The notes: generated from the sequence alone by a model not told the origin. A stretch of DNA of 16,250 nucleotides from Rickettsia typhi (GCA_945903615.1 CAMDOL010000019.1:1-16250); one strand, 5' to 3'; numbered from the stretch's first letter, positions 7,780-15,512 are shown. Translations and numbers: made by a program.

Positions 7780-7782
7780 TCA

Positions 7783-8370
7783 ATGAGAACTGCACAAATT
7801 CAAAGAGATACAAAAGAAACCAAAGTTTTTGCTAAAGTCAATTTAGACGGAACCGGCACTTACAAAATCAGCACTGGTATTGGCTTTTTAGATCATATGA
7901 TTGAACAACTTTCAAAACACAGCTTGATTGATATTGAGCTAAAAGTTGAGGGCGATTTGCACATTGATTTTCACCACACCACTGAAGATTCTGCAATTGC
8001 TCTTGGTGAGGCTTTAAAAAAAGCTTTGGGAGATAAAAAAGGCATTAATCGTTATGGATTTTTTTACATTCCAATGGACGAAACTTTAACTCGCGTAGTT
8101 CTTGATTTATCTGGTCGCATTTATCCAGTTTGGAAAGTTGAATTCAAACGAGACAAAGTTGGTGAGATGGATACTGAACTATTCCGCGAATGGTTTTTAG
8201 CTTTCTCTTCCACAATTTGCTGCAACTTGCATGTTGAAAATTTCTACGGAATTAACAATCACCACATCATTGAATCTTGCTTCAAAGGCCTAGCCAAAGC
8301 ACTTCGCATTGCAGTTGCAATTGACGAAAGACAAAATGGACAAGTAATTTCTACCAAAGGCGTTTTATAA
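7783..8370 (+). CDS. hisB: imidazoleglycerol-phosphate dehydratase
   Basis: HisB removes water from imidazoleglycerol phosphate in histidine synthesis, using a di-manganese centre. The 195-aa protein is the stand-alone dehydratase without the phosphatase domain found in E. coli HisB. The duplicated metal-binding motifs are clear: [14 protein letters not shown] and DFHHTTED in the first half, [18 protein letters not shown] in the second. It lies 3 nt after sodB and 2 nt before nagZ, so all three share a transcript. No other his gene is in the window, so the pathway must be scattered or partial. Its presence argues against a typical histidine-auxotrophic obligate intracellular Rickettsia. Confidence 0.97.
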   Translation: MRTAQIQRDTKETKVFAKVNLDGTGTYKISTGIGFLDHMIEQLSKHSLIDIELKVEGDLHIDFHHTTEDSAIALGEALKKALGDKKGINRYGFFYIPMDETLTRVVLDLSGRIYPVWKVEFKRDKVGEMDTELFREWFLAFSSTICCNLHVENFYGINNHHIIESCFKGLAKALRIAVAIDERQNGQVISTKGVL

Positions 8371-8372
8371 AA

Positions 8373-9332
8373 ATGAACCTCTTTCACAAAATCTCTTCTA
8401 ACAAAAAAATCAAAAAACCCATAATTTACGGCTGCTCTGGTCTATATTTGACCGATGAAGAAAAATATTTTTTTGAAACCTCTGGTGCAATTGGTTTTAT
8501 TTTATTCAAAAGAAATATTCGCGATAAAGCACAAGTTAAAGATTTGGTTTCATCCTTAAAGGAGTTGATAGGAAGTGAAGTTTTGATTTTGATTGATCAA
8601 GAAGGTGGAAGAGTGCAACGCTTGAAAGGCAATGATTGGAATGATTATCCGCCAGCAAAAAAATTCGCTGATTTATATTTACAAAACAAAAATCATGCTA
8701 AAAAAGAATGCTATGAAAATTATAGCCAAATTTCTAAAGATTTAACTGAACTTGGAATCAATGTTAATTGTGTTCCACTTCTTGATATTTTAACTCCCAA
8801 AACTCACAATGTTATTGGTAATCGCGCTCTTGGTTGCAACGCCAAACAAGTGATTGATTTAGCCAGACAGGTTTGCAACGCTTGCTTGGATAACAAAATC
8901 TATCCAATCATAAAACATATACCGGGTCATGGTCGCGGCACTTCCGATAGTCATTTAGAATTGCCCGTCGTGACCACTTCTATCAAAGAGTTAGAAGAGA
9001 TTGATTTTCTGCCATTTGCCGAATTAAAAGACCAAAAACTGGCGATGACTGCCCACATTCTATATACCGCAATTGATGATCAACTGCCAGCAACAGTTTC
9101 TAAAAAAGCCATTGATTTAATTCGTCATCAAATTGGTTTTAAAAATATTTTGATGAGCGACGATATTTCTATGCAAGCTCTCAAAGGTGATGTTGCGAGC
9201 CGCAGTGAAGCTGCTTTAAAAGCTGGCTGTGATTTAATTCTTCATTGCAATGGCAAGATGGAAGAAATGGTAATGATCGATTCAATTTTGCCAAATTTTG
9301 GCAATCATTTATTAAAAAAATTAACTAACTAA
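8373..9332 (+). CDS. nagZ: beta-N-acetylhexosaminidase of peptidoglycan recycling
   Basis: NagZ is a cytoplasmic family 3 glycoside hydrolase that cuts GlcNAc from 1,6-anhydro-muropeptides during cell-wall recycling. The 319-aa protein has family length and motifs: DQEGGRVQRL (75-84), KHIPGHGRGTSDSH (181-194) carrying the Asp192/His194 general acid-base dyad, and SDDISM (262-267) carrying the Asp nucleophile. The start lies 2 nt after the hisB stop. In many alphaproteobacteria nagZ is followed by scpA/scpB; here it is followed by an ATPase-nuclease pair, suggesting insertion or rearrangement just downstream. Confidence 0.95.
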   Translation: MNLFHKISSNKKIKKPIIYGCSGLYLTDEEKYFFETSGAIGFILFKRNIRDKAQVKDLVSSLKELIGSEVLILIDQEGGRVQRLKGNDWNDYPPAKKFADLYLQNKNHAKKECYENYSQISKDLTELGINVNCVPLLDILTPKTHNVIGNRALGCNAKQVIDLARQVCNACLDNKIYPIIKHIPGHGRGTSDSHLELPVVTTSIKELEEIDFLPFAELKDQKLAMTAHILYTAIDDQLPATVSKKAIDLIRHQIGFKNILMSDDISMQALKGDVASRSEAALKAGCDLILHCNGKMEEMVMIDSILPNFGNHLLKKLTN

Positions 9333-9370
9333 TTATTGTTTAAAATTAAATTTTTCTAAAAACTAAAAAA

Positions 9371-10726
9371 ATGAGATTTGAATTTAAAAATGTTGGAGTA
9401 ATTGATAAAGCAGATCTCGAAATGGGAGATTTAACAATTATCTGCGGGGAAAATAACACTGGAAAAACCTACTTAACCTACACAATCTATGGTTTTTATA
9501 AAAGATGGTCATTTCATTTATTTGAGGAGCTAGAAGAGCCAATAAAACAAGAACTTAAAAAATCAAAAGGAATAATTGATTTGGATGAAATGTTTTCACA
9601 AAAAATCAATCAATATTTTGAGAAGATATCTACAAGCTACACAAAAGAGTTACACTATATCTTTGCTTCAAGGAAAGAGTTTTTTTCGGAAGCGATATTT
9701 AAAGCTTATCTAGATCAAGAACCAGAAAAAATTGATTTTAGCAAGCCCTACAAAAAAACTTTAAATCGCGGCGGAAAAACTATTGCCACTATTAGTAAAA
9801 AGGAAAATTCATCAAAAATTGAAATTATTACCGATCAAGATGTTGTCACAAACTTTGGTATTATAAGTTTTGTAGCGAGAGCGATTACAGAAATTGTTTT
9901 TGATCCTTATTTTATGGACGTTTTTATTGCTAGCGCCGAAAGAACTGGAGCAGCAATTTTTTACAAAGAACTAGATTTTTCCAGAAGCCGGTTGATGGAA
10001 AAAATTCAATCGAATAAAAGTGAGGAACTTGATCCTATTGAGATATTTAAAACCATACAAGAAACTGGATATGCCAGACCAATTGTTGATAATGTTGATT
10101 TTATTCGCAACATTGAAACGCTTGACAAGAAAGAGAGTGATTTATCCAAAAAATATCCACAAATAATTAAGCTTTTTGAAAAAATAGTTGGCGGTTCATA
10201 CAAGTTCATTAAAAATAAAGGGCTTGTTTATGTCCCAAAAAATGGTAACAAGAAACAGTTTTCAATGTCAGAAGCATCAAGCTCTATCAGAGCTTTGTTA
10301 GATATATATTTTTATCTCCGTTGCTGTGCTGAATCTGGGGATATGTTGATATTGGATGAACCAGAGTTAAATCTTCACCCAACAAATCAAAGGCTTTTTG
10401 CCAGGTTAATTGCTTTACTTGTTAATTGTGGGATCAGAATATTTATTACAACTCACAGTGATTACATAATCAGAGAGTTAAACACGTTAATTATGCTGGA
10501 TGCAAAAACCAAAAACACCAAGTATATCCAAAAAAAACATAAGTACTTAGACGAAGAATTGATGGACTATAAAAAAATTAAAATCTTCACCACTAATTCC
10601 ACCGAGAATAGTAATGGCTTGATTAAAGCAGAAATTGATCCAAAATATGGAATAGAGGCAAAAACTTTTGACAGCCAAATAGAGGAAATAAACAACATTC
10701 AAAATAATATTCTTTTTGAGGATTAG
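9371..10726 (+). CDS. SMC/OLD-like AAA ATPase, candidate defence protein
   Basis: A 451-aa ATPase of the AAA_15/AAA_21 (ABC-like) type. Walker A GENNTGKT is at 26-33, a signature-like SEASSSIRAL at 300-309, Walker B MLILDEPE at 325-332 and an H-loop THSD at 361-364. Between the nucleotide-binding halves lies an insert of about 250 residues with charged helical segments and a segment SAERTGAAIF. No TOPRIM domain is visible, so it is not a full OLD or GajA nuclease. The gene is followed after 4 nt by a small protein with a nuclease signature. In architecture the pair resembles Septu (PtuA ATPase plus PtuB nuclease) and other two-gene anti-phage systems, but I cannot assign it to a named one. 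It stops with TAG. Confidence 0.85.
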   Translation: MRFEFKNVGVIDKADLEMGDLTIICGENNTGKTYLTYTIYGFYKRWSFHLFEELEEPIKQELKKSKGIIDLDEMFSQKINQYFEKISTSYTKELHYIFASRKEFFSEAIFKAYLDQEPEKIDFSKPYKKTLNRGGKTIATISKKENSSKIEIITDQDVVTNFGIISFVARAITEIVFDPYFMDVFIASAERTGAAIFYKELDFSRSRLMEKIQSNKSEELDPIEIFKTIQETGYARPIVDNVDFIRNIETLDKKESDLSKKYPQIIKLFEKIVGGSYKFIKNKGLVYVPKNGNKKQFSMSEASSSIRALLDIYFYLRCCAESGDMLILDEPELNLHPTNQRLFARLIALLVNCGIRIFITTHSDYIIRELNTLIMLDAKTKNTKYIQKKHKYLDEELMDYKKIKIFTTNSTENSNGLIKAEIDPKYGIEAKTFDSQIEEINNIQNNILFED

Positions 10727-10730
10727 TTGA

Positions 10731-11330
10731 ATGATAAGTAAAACAAAGTTTTTAGGTCTAGAACCGTTTAGAGAAATTTTATCTAAATCCACCTCCAGCA
10801 ATAATTCAACTGATATTCTAGTTAAAGATTTAGACCCAAAAGCAACCCTTAATAAACTTACAATAAAATCTTCTTCTGATTCTTCTAAACAAACTTGGAT
10901 TGCTTGCGAGCCAGATAAAATGCAAAAAAAATCTGGCAGGATGTCATTATTATTTAGCAGAAAAAAGGATGCTAATCACAACCAAGCTTGCGATTTATTC
11001 ATAATTTATTTAGATGTGGAGTCAGAAAATCTTATATTTTTATTTGCTGAACTAAAGTCATCTGATAGCACAAATTCAATCTCTAAAGCAAAAAAACAAC
11101 TTCAAAGCACTAGACAATTTGCTAGATATTTAAATGGTTTGGTTAAAGAATTTTATCCCGTTAACAACTTTAAAACTGAAGAAAAATTTATAGTTTTTGT
11201 AGGTAGTAATTATCAAAATAAGGCACCAACCTCAACCAGACCCAAAAAAATATCCAATGACCCAAAAAATCCCACGATCAAATCTATTAAAAATGAATCA
11301 CAAATTTTTCTTAAACAATTAATACAATAA
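10731..11330 (+). CDS. putative PD-(D/E)xK nuclease partner of the ATPase
   Basis: A 199-aa protein I do not recognise as a named family. The middle shows a PD-(D/E)xK-like core: Asp88 in ACDLFIIYLD, a beta strand, then FAELKS with Glu107 and Lys109. A helix containing KKQLQSTRQF (121-130) follows, where many such nucleases carry a conserved Gln. The D-to-E spacing of 19 residues fits the fold. A further strand EKFIVFVGSN is at 151-160. The C-terminus is basic and low in complexity. No HNH motif is present. It starts 4 nt after the ATPase stop, so the two are co-translated, and it ends right before rnd. Most likely it is the effector or DNA-cutting subunit of the pair; this is inference from motif and context. 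Confidence 0.55.
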   Translation: MISKTKFLGLEPFREILSKSTSSNNSTDILVKDLDPKATLNKLTIKSSSDSSKQTWIACEPDKMQKKSGRMSLLFSRKKDANHNQACDLFIIYLDVESENLIFLFAELKSSDSTNSISKAKKQLQSTRQFARYLNGLVKEFYPVNNFKTEEKFIVFVGSNYQNKAPTSTRPKKISNDPKNPTIKSIKNESQIFLKQLIQ

Positions 11331-11990
11331 ATGACAAATTTCCTTTATCAAAACGATCTTCCTGCTGATTTAAACCTTGGCAATTCAATCGCCATCGATA
11401 CCGAAACCACTGGTTTAAATTTAAAACGAGATCGTCTTTGTGTAATTCAAATTTCTAACGGCAATGGCGATGCTCATTTGGTAAAGTTTAATAAAAATAA
11501 CTTCACACCCCAATCAATCACTAACACAAACTCACTCCCCATAAATATGGAGAACATTGCACCAAATTTAAAAAAATTATTATCTGATGAAAAAGTTTTA
11601 AAAATTTTTCACTTCGCCCGTTTTGATTTGGCAGTTTTAAAATCACATTTAGGTTTAGAAATTAAAAATATCTACTGCACCAAAATCGCTTCCAGACTCA
11701 TCAGAACCTATTCTGATGCTCATGGTCTAAAAGCAATTTGCAAAGAATTAATCAATGTTGAGCTTTCCAAAGATCAACAATCTTCGGATTGGGGAAATGA
11801 AAATATTTCTGAAGAGCAAATAAAATACGCCGCTTCTGATGTTTTATACTTACATCGTTTGAAAGAAAAATTAGATGAGATGCTAAAAAGAGAAGACCGA
11901 TTAGAAATTGCTAATCAATGTTTTAAATTTTTACAAACCAGATCTGCCCTTGATTTACTTGGGTTTGAGAATGATATCTTTTCTCATTAA
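11331..11990 (+). CDS. rnd: ribonuclease D, short form
   Basis: A DEDDy-type 3'-5' exoribonuclease that trims tRNA precursors and other RNAs. At 219 aa it consists of the exonuclease domain only, without the HRDC domains of E. coli Rnd; this short form is usual in alphaproteobacteria. Motif I is AIDTET (21-26; D23, E25), motif II is FARFDLAVL (Asp in FD), and motif III is YAASDVLYLHRL near 165-176, with the Tyr that defines the DEDDy class. The ATG follows the nuclease stop directly, so it is probably read from the same transcript as the ATPase pair, although it is a housekeeping gene. Confidence 0.93.
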   Translation: MTNFLYQNDLPADLNLGNSIAIDTETTGLNLKRDRLCVIQISNGNGDAHLVKFNKNNFTPQSITNTNSLPINMENIAPNLKKLLSDEKVLKIFHFARFDLAVLKSHLGLEIKNIYCTKIASRLIRTYSDAHGLKAICKELINVELSKDQQSSDWGNENISEEQIKYAASDVLYLHRLKEKLDEMLKREDRLEIANQCFKFLQTRSALDLLGFENDIFSH

Positions 11991-11996
11991 ATAAAA

Positions 11997-12386
11997 TTGG
12001 TAACTCAAAAAATAATTAGCACTATTTTGCAGCATGCACCTGATGTTGAAGCTATTTATATTTTTGGATCAACCGCTAAAAACCAAGAAAATAAAAATAG
12101 CGACATTGACATCGCTATTCTACTTCCAGTCAAACAGGCAAAAGAGATTGGCAATTTATACTTGACCGATTTACATTCTGACCTGATTTTTTTGCTTAAA
12201 AAAGAGGTAGATTTGATAAACTTAAGAATGGTTTCTACGGTTTTCCAAAAAGAAATTATTAGTAAGGGCACCGTCATTTATTGTGCTAATCGTTATAATA
12301 AGGATGAGTTTGAAATGCCAATTATCTCTTTTTATCAAACGCTAAATTTTGAAAGAAAAGAAATTTTGGAGAAATTTTATGGTTGA
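11997..12386 (+). CDS. mntA: MntA-type antitoxin nucleotidyltransferase
   Basis: A 129-aa minimal nucleotidyltransferase. The family motif GS...DxD is present: Gly24-Ser25 in IFGSTAKN, Asp36 and Asp38 in SDIDIAIL, and the third Asp72 in EVDLINL. MntA proteins neutralise the partner HEPN RNase HepT by transferring AMP to a Tyr in its active-site motif. The start is TTG at 11997, because no ATG precedes the conserved core in frame. The gene begins 6 nt after rnd and its TGA overlaps the likely hepT start by 8 nt (ATGGTTGA), the tight coupling expected of a toxin-antitoxin pair. Confidence 0.85.
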   Translation: MVTQKIISTILQHAPDVEAIYIFGSTAKNQENKNSDIDIAILLPVKQAKEIGNLYLTDLHSDLIFLLKKEVDLINLRMVSTVFQKEIISKGTVIYCANRYNKDEFEMPIISFYQTLNFERKEILEKFYG

Positions 12387-12804
12387 TGATATTATTGTTA
12401 ACAAAATTGCCAGTATTAAAAAGTGCTCCAGAAGAGCAAGAGAAGAATATGGCAACAATCAAGAAAATTTTTCTAAAAATTTTTCAGCACAAGATTCGAC
12501 AATTTTGAACATTCTAAGAGCCTACGCACAATCAATCGATCTAGCAAATCATTTAGTCAAATTATACAATTTTGGGATTCCAAATAATTCTTCTGACGGC
12601 TTTAAAATGATGGCCGAAAATGGATTAATTGATTATGACTTGTATAAAAAATTAACTAAAATGACTGGTTTTAGAAATATCGCAGTTCACCAGTATCAAG
12701 AAATTGATTTGGAAATTGTTATATCGGTTATTAACAAAAATTTGAATGATTTACTAGAATTCTCTAATCAAATTTTGAAGAAAAAAACAGAAATAGAAAT
12801 TTGA
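12379..12804 (+). CDS. hepT: HepT-like HEPN RNase toxin
   Basis: A 142-aa all-helical HEPN (DUF86) protein. The RNase motif R-x4-H-x-Y is intact as R99, H104 and Y106 in FRNIAVHQY; Tyr106 is the residue expected to be AMPylated by the MntA partner. The preceding segment DGFKMMAENGLIDYDLYKKL is typical of the family. I chose the ATG at 12379 over the one at 12349, because the longer version adds ten residues that overlap the conserved end of mntA, while 12379 gives normal coupling. The gene ends in TGA, but the same frame stays open beyond it (next entry). The toxin appears intact and therefore likely active. Confidence 0.87.
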   Translation: MVDDIIVNKIASIKKCSRRAREEYGNNQENFSKNFSAQDSTILNILRAYAQSIDLANHLVKLYNFGIPNNSSDGFKMMAENGLIDYDLYKKLTKMTGFRNIAVHQYQEIDLEIVISVINKNLNDLLEFSNQILKKKTEIEI

Positions 12805-13158
12805 AGTGACTTGCAAGAGCTTCCGGTTGATAACGCAGAATCCAAAGCGAAATCCAAACAAAAAGTTATAAGAGCAATAATAAGGTGTCATCAATCTTAT
12901 CAAAAAGAGATGGATAAAGTTTCAGATTTGTTAAATATGTGAAGAAAGTCACAAATAATTAATGCAATTTCTAGCCATAATTCCGAATTTTATATTGCAT
13001 CCAAAACAAGTTTAAAGAAATTTTTGGAAGACGAAGAAAATATATCTAAGGAAAAGAAATACACTGATCTATTAGAAGACAAATCAAATAAAGCTAGCGA
13101 TGAGGTTTTAGAAAATTTTATTCAGGAATTACAGACAGAAATTAGTAATAATTCTTAA
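12805..13158 (+). pseudogene. coding remnant in the hepT frame, interrupted by TGA
   Basis: Downstream of hepT the same frame runs 117 more codons with a single stop (TGA at 12940-12942) before TAA at 13156-13158, which is unusual for sequence this AT-rich. The reading is protein-like and charged, with a Lys/Glu-rich helical second half (FLEDEENISKEKKYTDLLED). There is no plausible start after the hepT stop except an ATG eight codons before the TGA. I do not recognise the family. It is best read as a decayed gene fragment. Its tail overlaps the 3' end of the convergent lipB by 17 nt. This is otherwise the only content of the gap between hepT and lipB. Confidence 0.45.
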
Positions 13159-13813
13159 AAATCTTAAAAAACTCTTCCTTAATAATTTTATCAATCTCTT
13201 CAAACGAAATTTTCTTTCCCAATTCCGCAATTGAAGTTACGCCAAAATCTTTTAATCCACAAGGCACAATGCCTTTGAAGCCTTCTAGATCTGGATTGAT
13301 ATTGATGGCGATTCCGTGATAGCTGATCCATTTTCTGATTTTAATTCCCATTGCGGCAATTTTTTTTTCACTCTTATCTTCACACTCCACCCAAATTCCA
13401 ACTCGATTTTTTCTAATTTCACCTTTAATTTTCAACCTCGCTAAAACCGCAATCACCCAATTTTCTAACATCTCCACAAACTTGGCAACATCGGGCTGAT
13501 TTGGTGCAAAGGCATTTTTTAAATTAAGCATTACATAAATTATTCGCATTCCATCATCGTGATAAGTATGTTTTCCACCGCGATTGGTTTTATAAACTGG
13601 CAAATCATTTTTTAATAGGTCAGATTCTTTAGCGCTAACGCCAGCAGTATAAAGCGGTTGATGAGTTGCCAACCAAATCAATTCCGGTTCTTCTCCAGCA
13701 GAAATTTTAGCAACATATTTTTCCATAAACTCCACCGCCTCTTTATAATCAACCGGATCATTGCTGGTTTCAAATTTAATTTCTGGCTTTATATTATTCA
13801 TTTTTAACAACAC
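13142..13813 (-). CDS. lipB: octanoyl-[ACP]:protein N-octanoyltransferase
   Basis: LipB moves octanoate from ACP to lipoyl domains of 2-oxoacid dehydrogenases and GcvH, the first step of lipoylation. The 223-aa protein has the catalytic Cys185 (IVPCG) and Lys151 (KIAAMG), spaced 34 apart as in the family, plus RVGIWVE (137-143) and WISYHGIAINI (162-172), typical of alphaproteobacterial LipB. One oddity: the usual RGGxxTxHGPGQ loop reads RGGKHTYHDDGM (78-89), with Asp-Asp in place of Gly-Pro and Met for Gln. The start may be the first ATG (13813) or Met5 (13801). The gene diverges from ruvA, with only 14 nt between starts. Confidence 0.94.
   Translation of the reverse strand: MLLKMNNIKPEIKFETSNDPVDYKEAVEFMEKYVAKISAGEEPELIWLATHQPLYTAGVSAKESDLLKNDLPVYKTNRGGKHTYHDDGMRIIYVMLNLKNAFAPNQPDVAKFVEMLENWVIAVLARLKIKGEIRKNRVGIWVECEDKSEKKIAAMGIKIRKWISYHGIAININPDLEGFKGIVPCGLKDFGVTSIAELGKKISFEEIDKIIKEEFFKIFKNYY
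13768..13795 (+). promoter_or_regulatory. possible ruvA promoter within lipB 5' end
   Basis: TTTCAA (13768-13773), a 16-nt spacer and TATATT (13790-13795) would start a transcript about 25 nt before ruvA. The gap between the divergent starts is too short to hold a promoter, so one inside lipB is expected. The -10 is good and the -35 poor. Confidence 0.3.
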
Positions 13814-13827
13814 ATTAAATTTCTTAT

Positions 13828-14448
13828 ATGATCGGCAAACTCAAAGGGAAAATTGATTCTATTTTTGATGATAAATTAATTCTAGATGTAAATGGCGTTG
13901 GCTATAATGTTTATGCATCTTCCAAAACCCTCAACTCTTTGCAAGAAAAAAAGGGGCAAGAGATGGTTTTATTGATTGAAACCATCGTGCGAGAAGATCA
14001 CATTCACCTTTATGGCTTCTCTGCCGAAATAGAAAAAACTTGGTTCAACGAGCTTTGCAAAGTTAGTGGTGTGGGTAGTAAAGTTGGTTTGAAAATCTTA
14101 GGAACTTTATCAATTAACGACATTGTTTTGGCACTTAATTCTGGCGATAAAGTTTTATTTTCTAAAGTCCCAGGAATTGGGCCAAAGTTAGCTTTACGAA
14201 TTGTATCCGAACTAAAAGACAGCGCCAAGAAAATTGCTGGAGATTTTGTGGTATCTTCAAATAAAGGTGAAAGATCCGCCGCTGAAAACAATAGCAAAGT
14301 TCTTGCCGATGCAATTTCTGCTTTAGAAAATTTAGGCTATAAACGCATTGAAATTTATCCAATCATAAATCAACAAATAACTCAAAACCCCAATATAACT
14401 TTAGAAACTTTGATTACCCAATCGCTCCGATTAATTTCCAAGAAATGA
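13828..14448 (+). CDS. ruvA: Holliday junction DNA helicase subunit RuvA
   Basis: RuvA binds four-way DNA junctions and loads the RuvB motor for branch migration in recombinational repair. The 206-aa protein has the N-terminal OB fold (MIGKLKGKID... DVNGVGYNVY) and tandem helix-hairpin-helix motifs VSGVGSKVGLKI (79-90) and VPGIGPKLALRI (114-125). A linker and the C-terminal RuvB-binding domain (about 155-206) follow. It ends with TGA at the normal family length. ruvB normally follows ruvA but is absent; instead a double palindromic structure and a convergent gene follow, so the ruvAB pair has been split here. Confidence 0.97.
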   Translation: MIGKLKGKIDSIFDDKLILDVNGVGYNVYASSKTLNSLQEKKGQEMVLLIETIVREDHIHLYGFSAEIEKTWFNELCKVSGVGSKVGLKILGTLSINDIVLALNSGDKVLFSKVPGIGPKLALRIVSELKDSAKKIAGDFVVSSNKGERSAAENNSKVLADAISALENLGYKRIEIYPIINQQITQNPNITLETLITQSLRLISKK

Positions 14449-14468
14449 ATTTATAATGACGCTTTAAG

Positions 14469-14750
14469 CAGTGATAAGATTTTTGAGAAGTTTTTTGCAT
14501 TTTTTAAAATGCGCTCCTCACTTATACCATTTCCAATCTTAAATTCATCATTTAAGCTTCGTCTTTTTGGTAAAAATTTGCTTGAAGAATTTAGAGGTAG
14601 AGCCTACTACCTATTGCATTCTTCGTCGCAATTTTTCCTCAAAAATACTTTGCTTAAATAATGAATTTAAGATTGGAAATGGTATTATATCTTGATAGGC
14701 TGATATGCTATTTAAAAAATGCAAAAAACTCCTCAAAAATTTTATCACTG
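14469..14750. repeat. 44-bp outer inverted repeat interrupted by a palindromic element
   Basis: Arms at 14469-14512 and 14707-14750 match in inverted orientation at 40 of 44 positions, beginning CAGTGATAAGATTTTTGAG on the left. The sequence is unrelated to the inner element. The arms now lie 194 bp apart because the element at 14525-14684 sits between them; without it they would be about 35 bp apart and form one large hairpin. Lying between convergent ruvA and the DUF481-like gene, it may once have acted as a bidirectional transcription stop, or be an older palindromic repeat of a second family. Confidence 0.85.
14525..14684. mobile_element. palindromic MITE-like element, copy 2
   Basis: A 160-bp element with the same ends as the one at 3514-3672 (TACCATTTCCAATC and its inverse) and the same flanking TTA on each side (14522-14524, 14685-14687). 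Its interior largely differs from copy 1 but again pairs with itself, the first 24 bp of each arm perfectly, and closes on AGGTAG/CTACCT near 14612. Some interior skeleton is shared with copy 1 (GCTTCRTCTTTT and a later AAAAAT). It codes for no transposase. Confidence 0.85.
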
Positions 14751-14762
14751 ACTAGCCCCTAT

Positions 14763-15512
14763 CTAAAAATCATAGCGAATTCTTACCACCAAATCCCTTC
14801 TTACTTCGGTCTTAGTTTCTTCAATCTTTGCGGTTTTATGGAAGAAGCGTTTTTTGTCATAATTGTGGTAAAGTTCTAACGATAAATCATCGGTCATTTT
14901 ATAAGAAAGACGAGTTTTCAATTCTTCAGAATAGCTATCTTGAACTTTGAATATAAAGGCTTTGCTGGTGAATTTAATTTTATCAGTTAGCCAAAAAGTG
15001 GCTTTTAAATTTGGATTTAAAACTACTTGTGAATCAAAATTTTTAATCTCATCATAGCCAATATTCACATCGGCTTCTACAATTCCATCAAAAAACATTC
15101 TGCCCCAGCCAACGGCGTTGGTCAAATCATAATAATAGTCAGAAAATTCATCATATTTGCTGCGGTTGTAATAGTTAAAATAATTATTGCTATTGCCAAT
15201 GAGGATTTTACTAGATATTTCCCCGTCATAAAGCTCGCGGTTTTTTTCTAAAGGATGGGTGGTTGTAGAGCTATATCTGGTATAGTGTAAAAGATCTAAC
15301 TCATTGATAAATCTGCTTCCAGTATATTGATATGAGCCAGAAATTTTATATTCTTCAGAATTCTGATCGGAAGAATAATTTCCACCTATTGCTGAATATT
15401 GTGAAGATTTTTGGCTATTTCTAAATGTGCTTTTTCTGGCATCAGCAAAGGCTGGGCTAGAAAATAGAAATAGCAACACAAAAAGGTGTTGGGTAGTGGA
15501 TTTTGTAATCAT
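14763..15512 (-). CDS. DUF481-like outer-membrane beta-barrel protein
   Basis: A 249-aa protein with a signal peptide (hydrophobic 9-20, cleavage expected after AFA at 21-23). The rest alternates aromatic and polar residues as in beta strands and ends in RIRYDF, with the terminal Phe recognised by the outer-membrane assembly machinery. The strand pattern (GSYQYTGSRFINELDL, KATFWLTDKIKFTSKAFIF, DDLSLELYHNYDKK) resembles the DUF481/YdiY salt-induced outer-membrane family, of unknown molecular role. It stops with TAG. It lies 41 nt after the coiled-coil gene on the same strand and converges on ruvA. The family call rests on pattern, not on a diagnostic motif. Confidence 0.7.
   Translation of the reverse strand: MITKSTTQHLFVLLFLFSSPAFADARKSTFRNSQKSSQYSAIGGNYSSDQNSEEYKISGSYQYTGSRFINELDLLHYTRYSSTTTHPLEKNRELYDGEISSKILIGNSNNYFNYYNRSKYDEFSDYYYDLTNAVGWGRMFFDGIVEADVNIGYDEIKNFDSQVVLNPNLKATFWLTDKIKFTSKAFIFKVQDSYSEELKTRLSYKMTDDLSLELYHNYDKKRFFHKTAKIEETKTEVRRDLVVRIRYDF

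Noticed and set aside
9333..9370. A promoter directly before the ATPase gene (TTGTTT at 9336-9341).
   Set aside because: No acceptable -10 lies at the right distance; the match is no better than expected in such AT-rich sequence.
12349..12378. Earlier ATG for hepT giving a 151-aa protein.
   Set aside because: The ten extra residues overlap the conserved C-terminal end of mntA, and the ATG at 12379 gives the usual 8-nt overlap and a family-like N-terminus.
14446..14658. The ruvA frame stays open for 69 codons beyond its TGA, including an ATG at 14509 that could start a small protein through the palindromic element.
   Set aside because: RuvA ends at family length at the TGA, and the extension is made of the outer repeat arm and the inner element, so it looks like chance openness rather than a gene. 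It is also not enough to support reading TGA as Trp.
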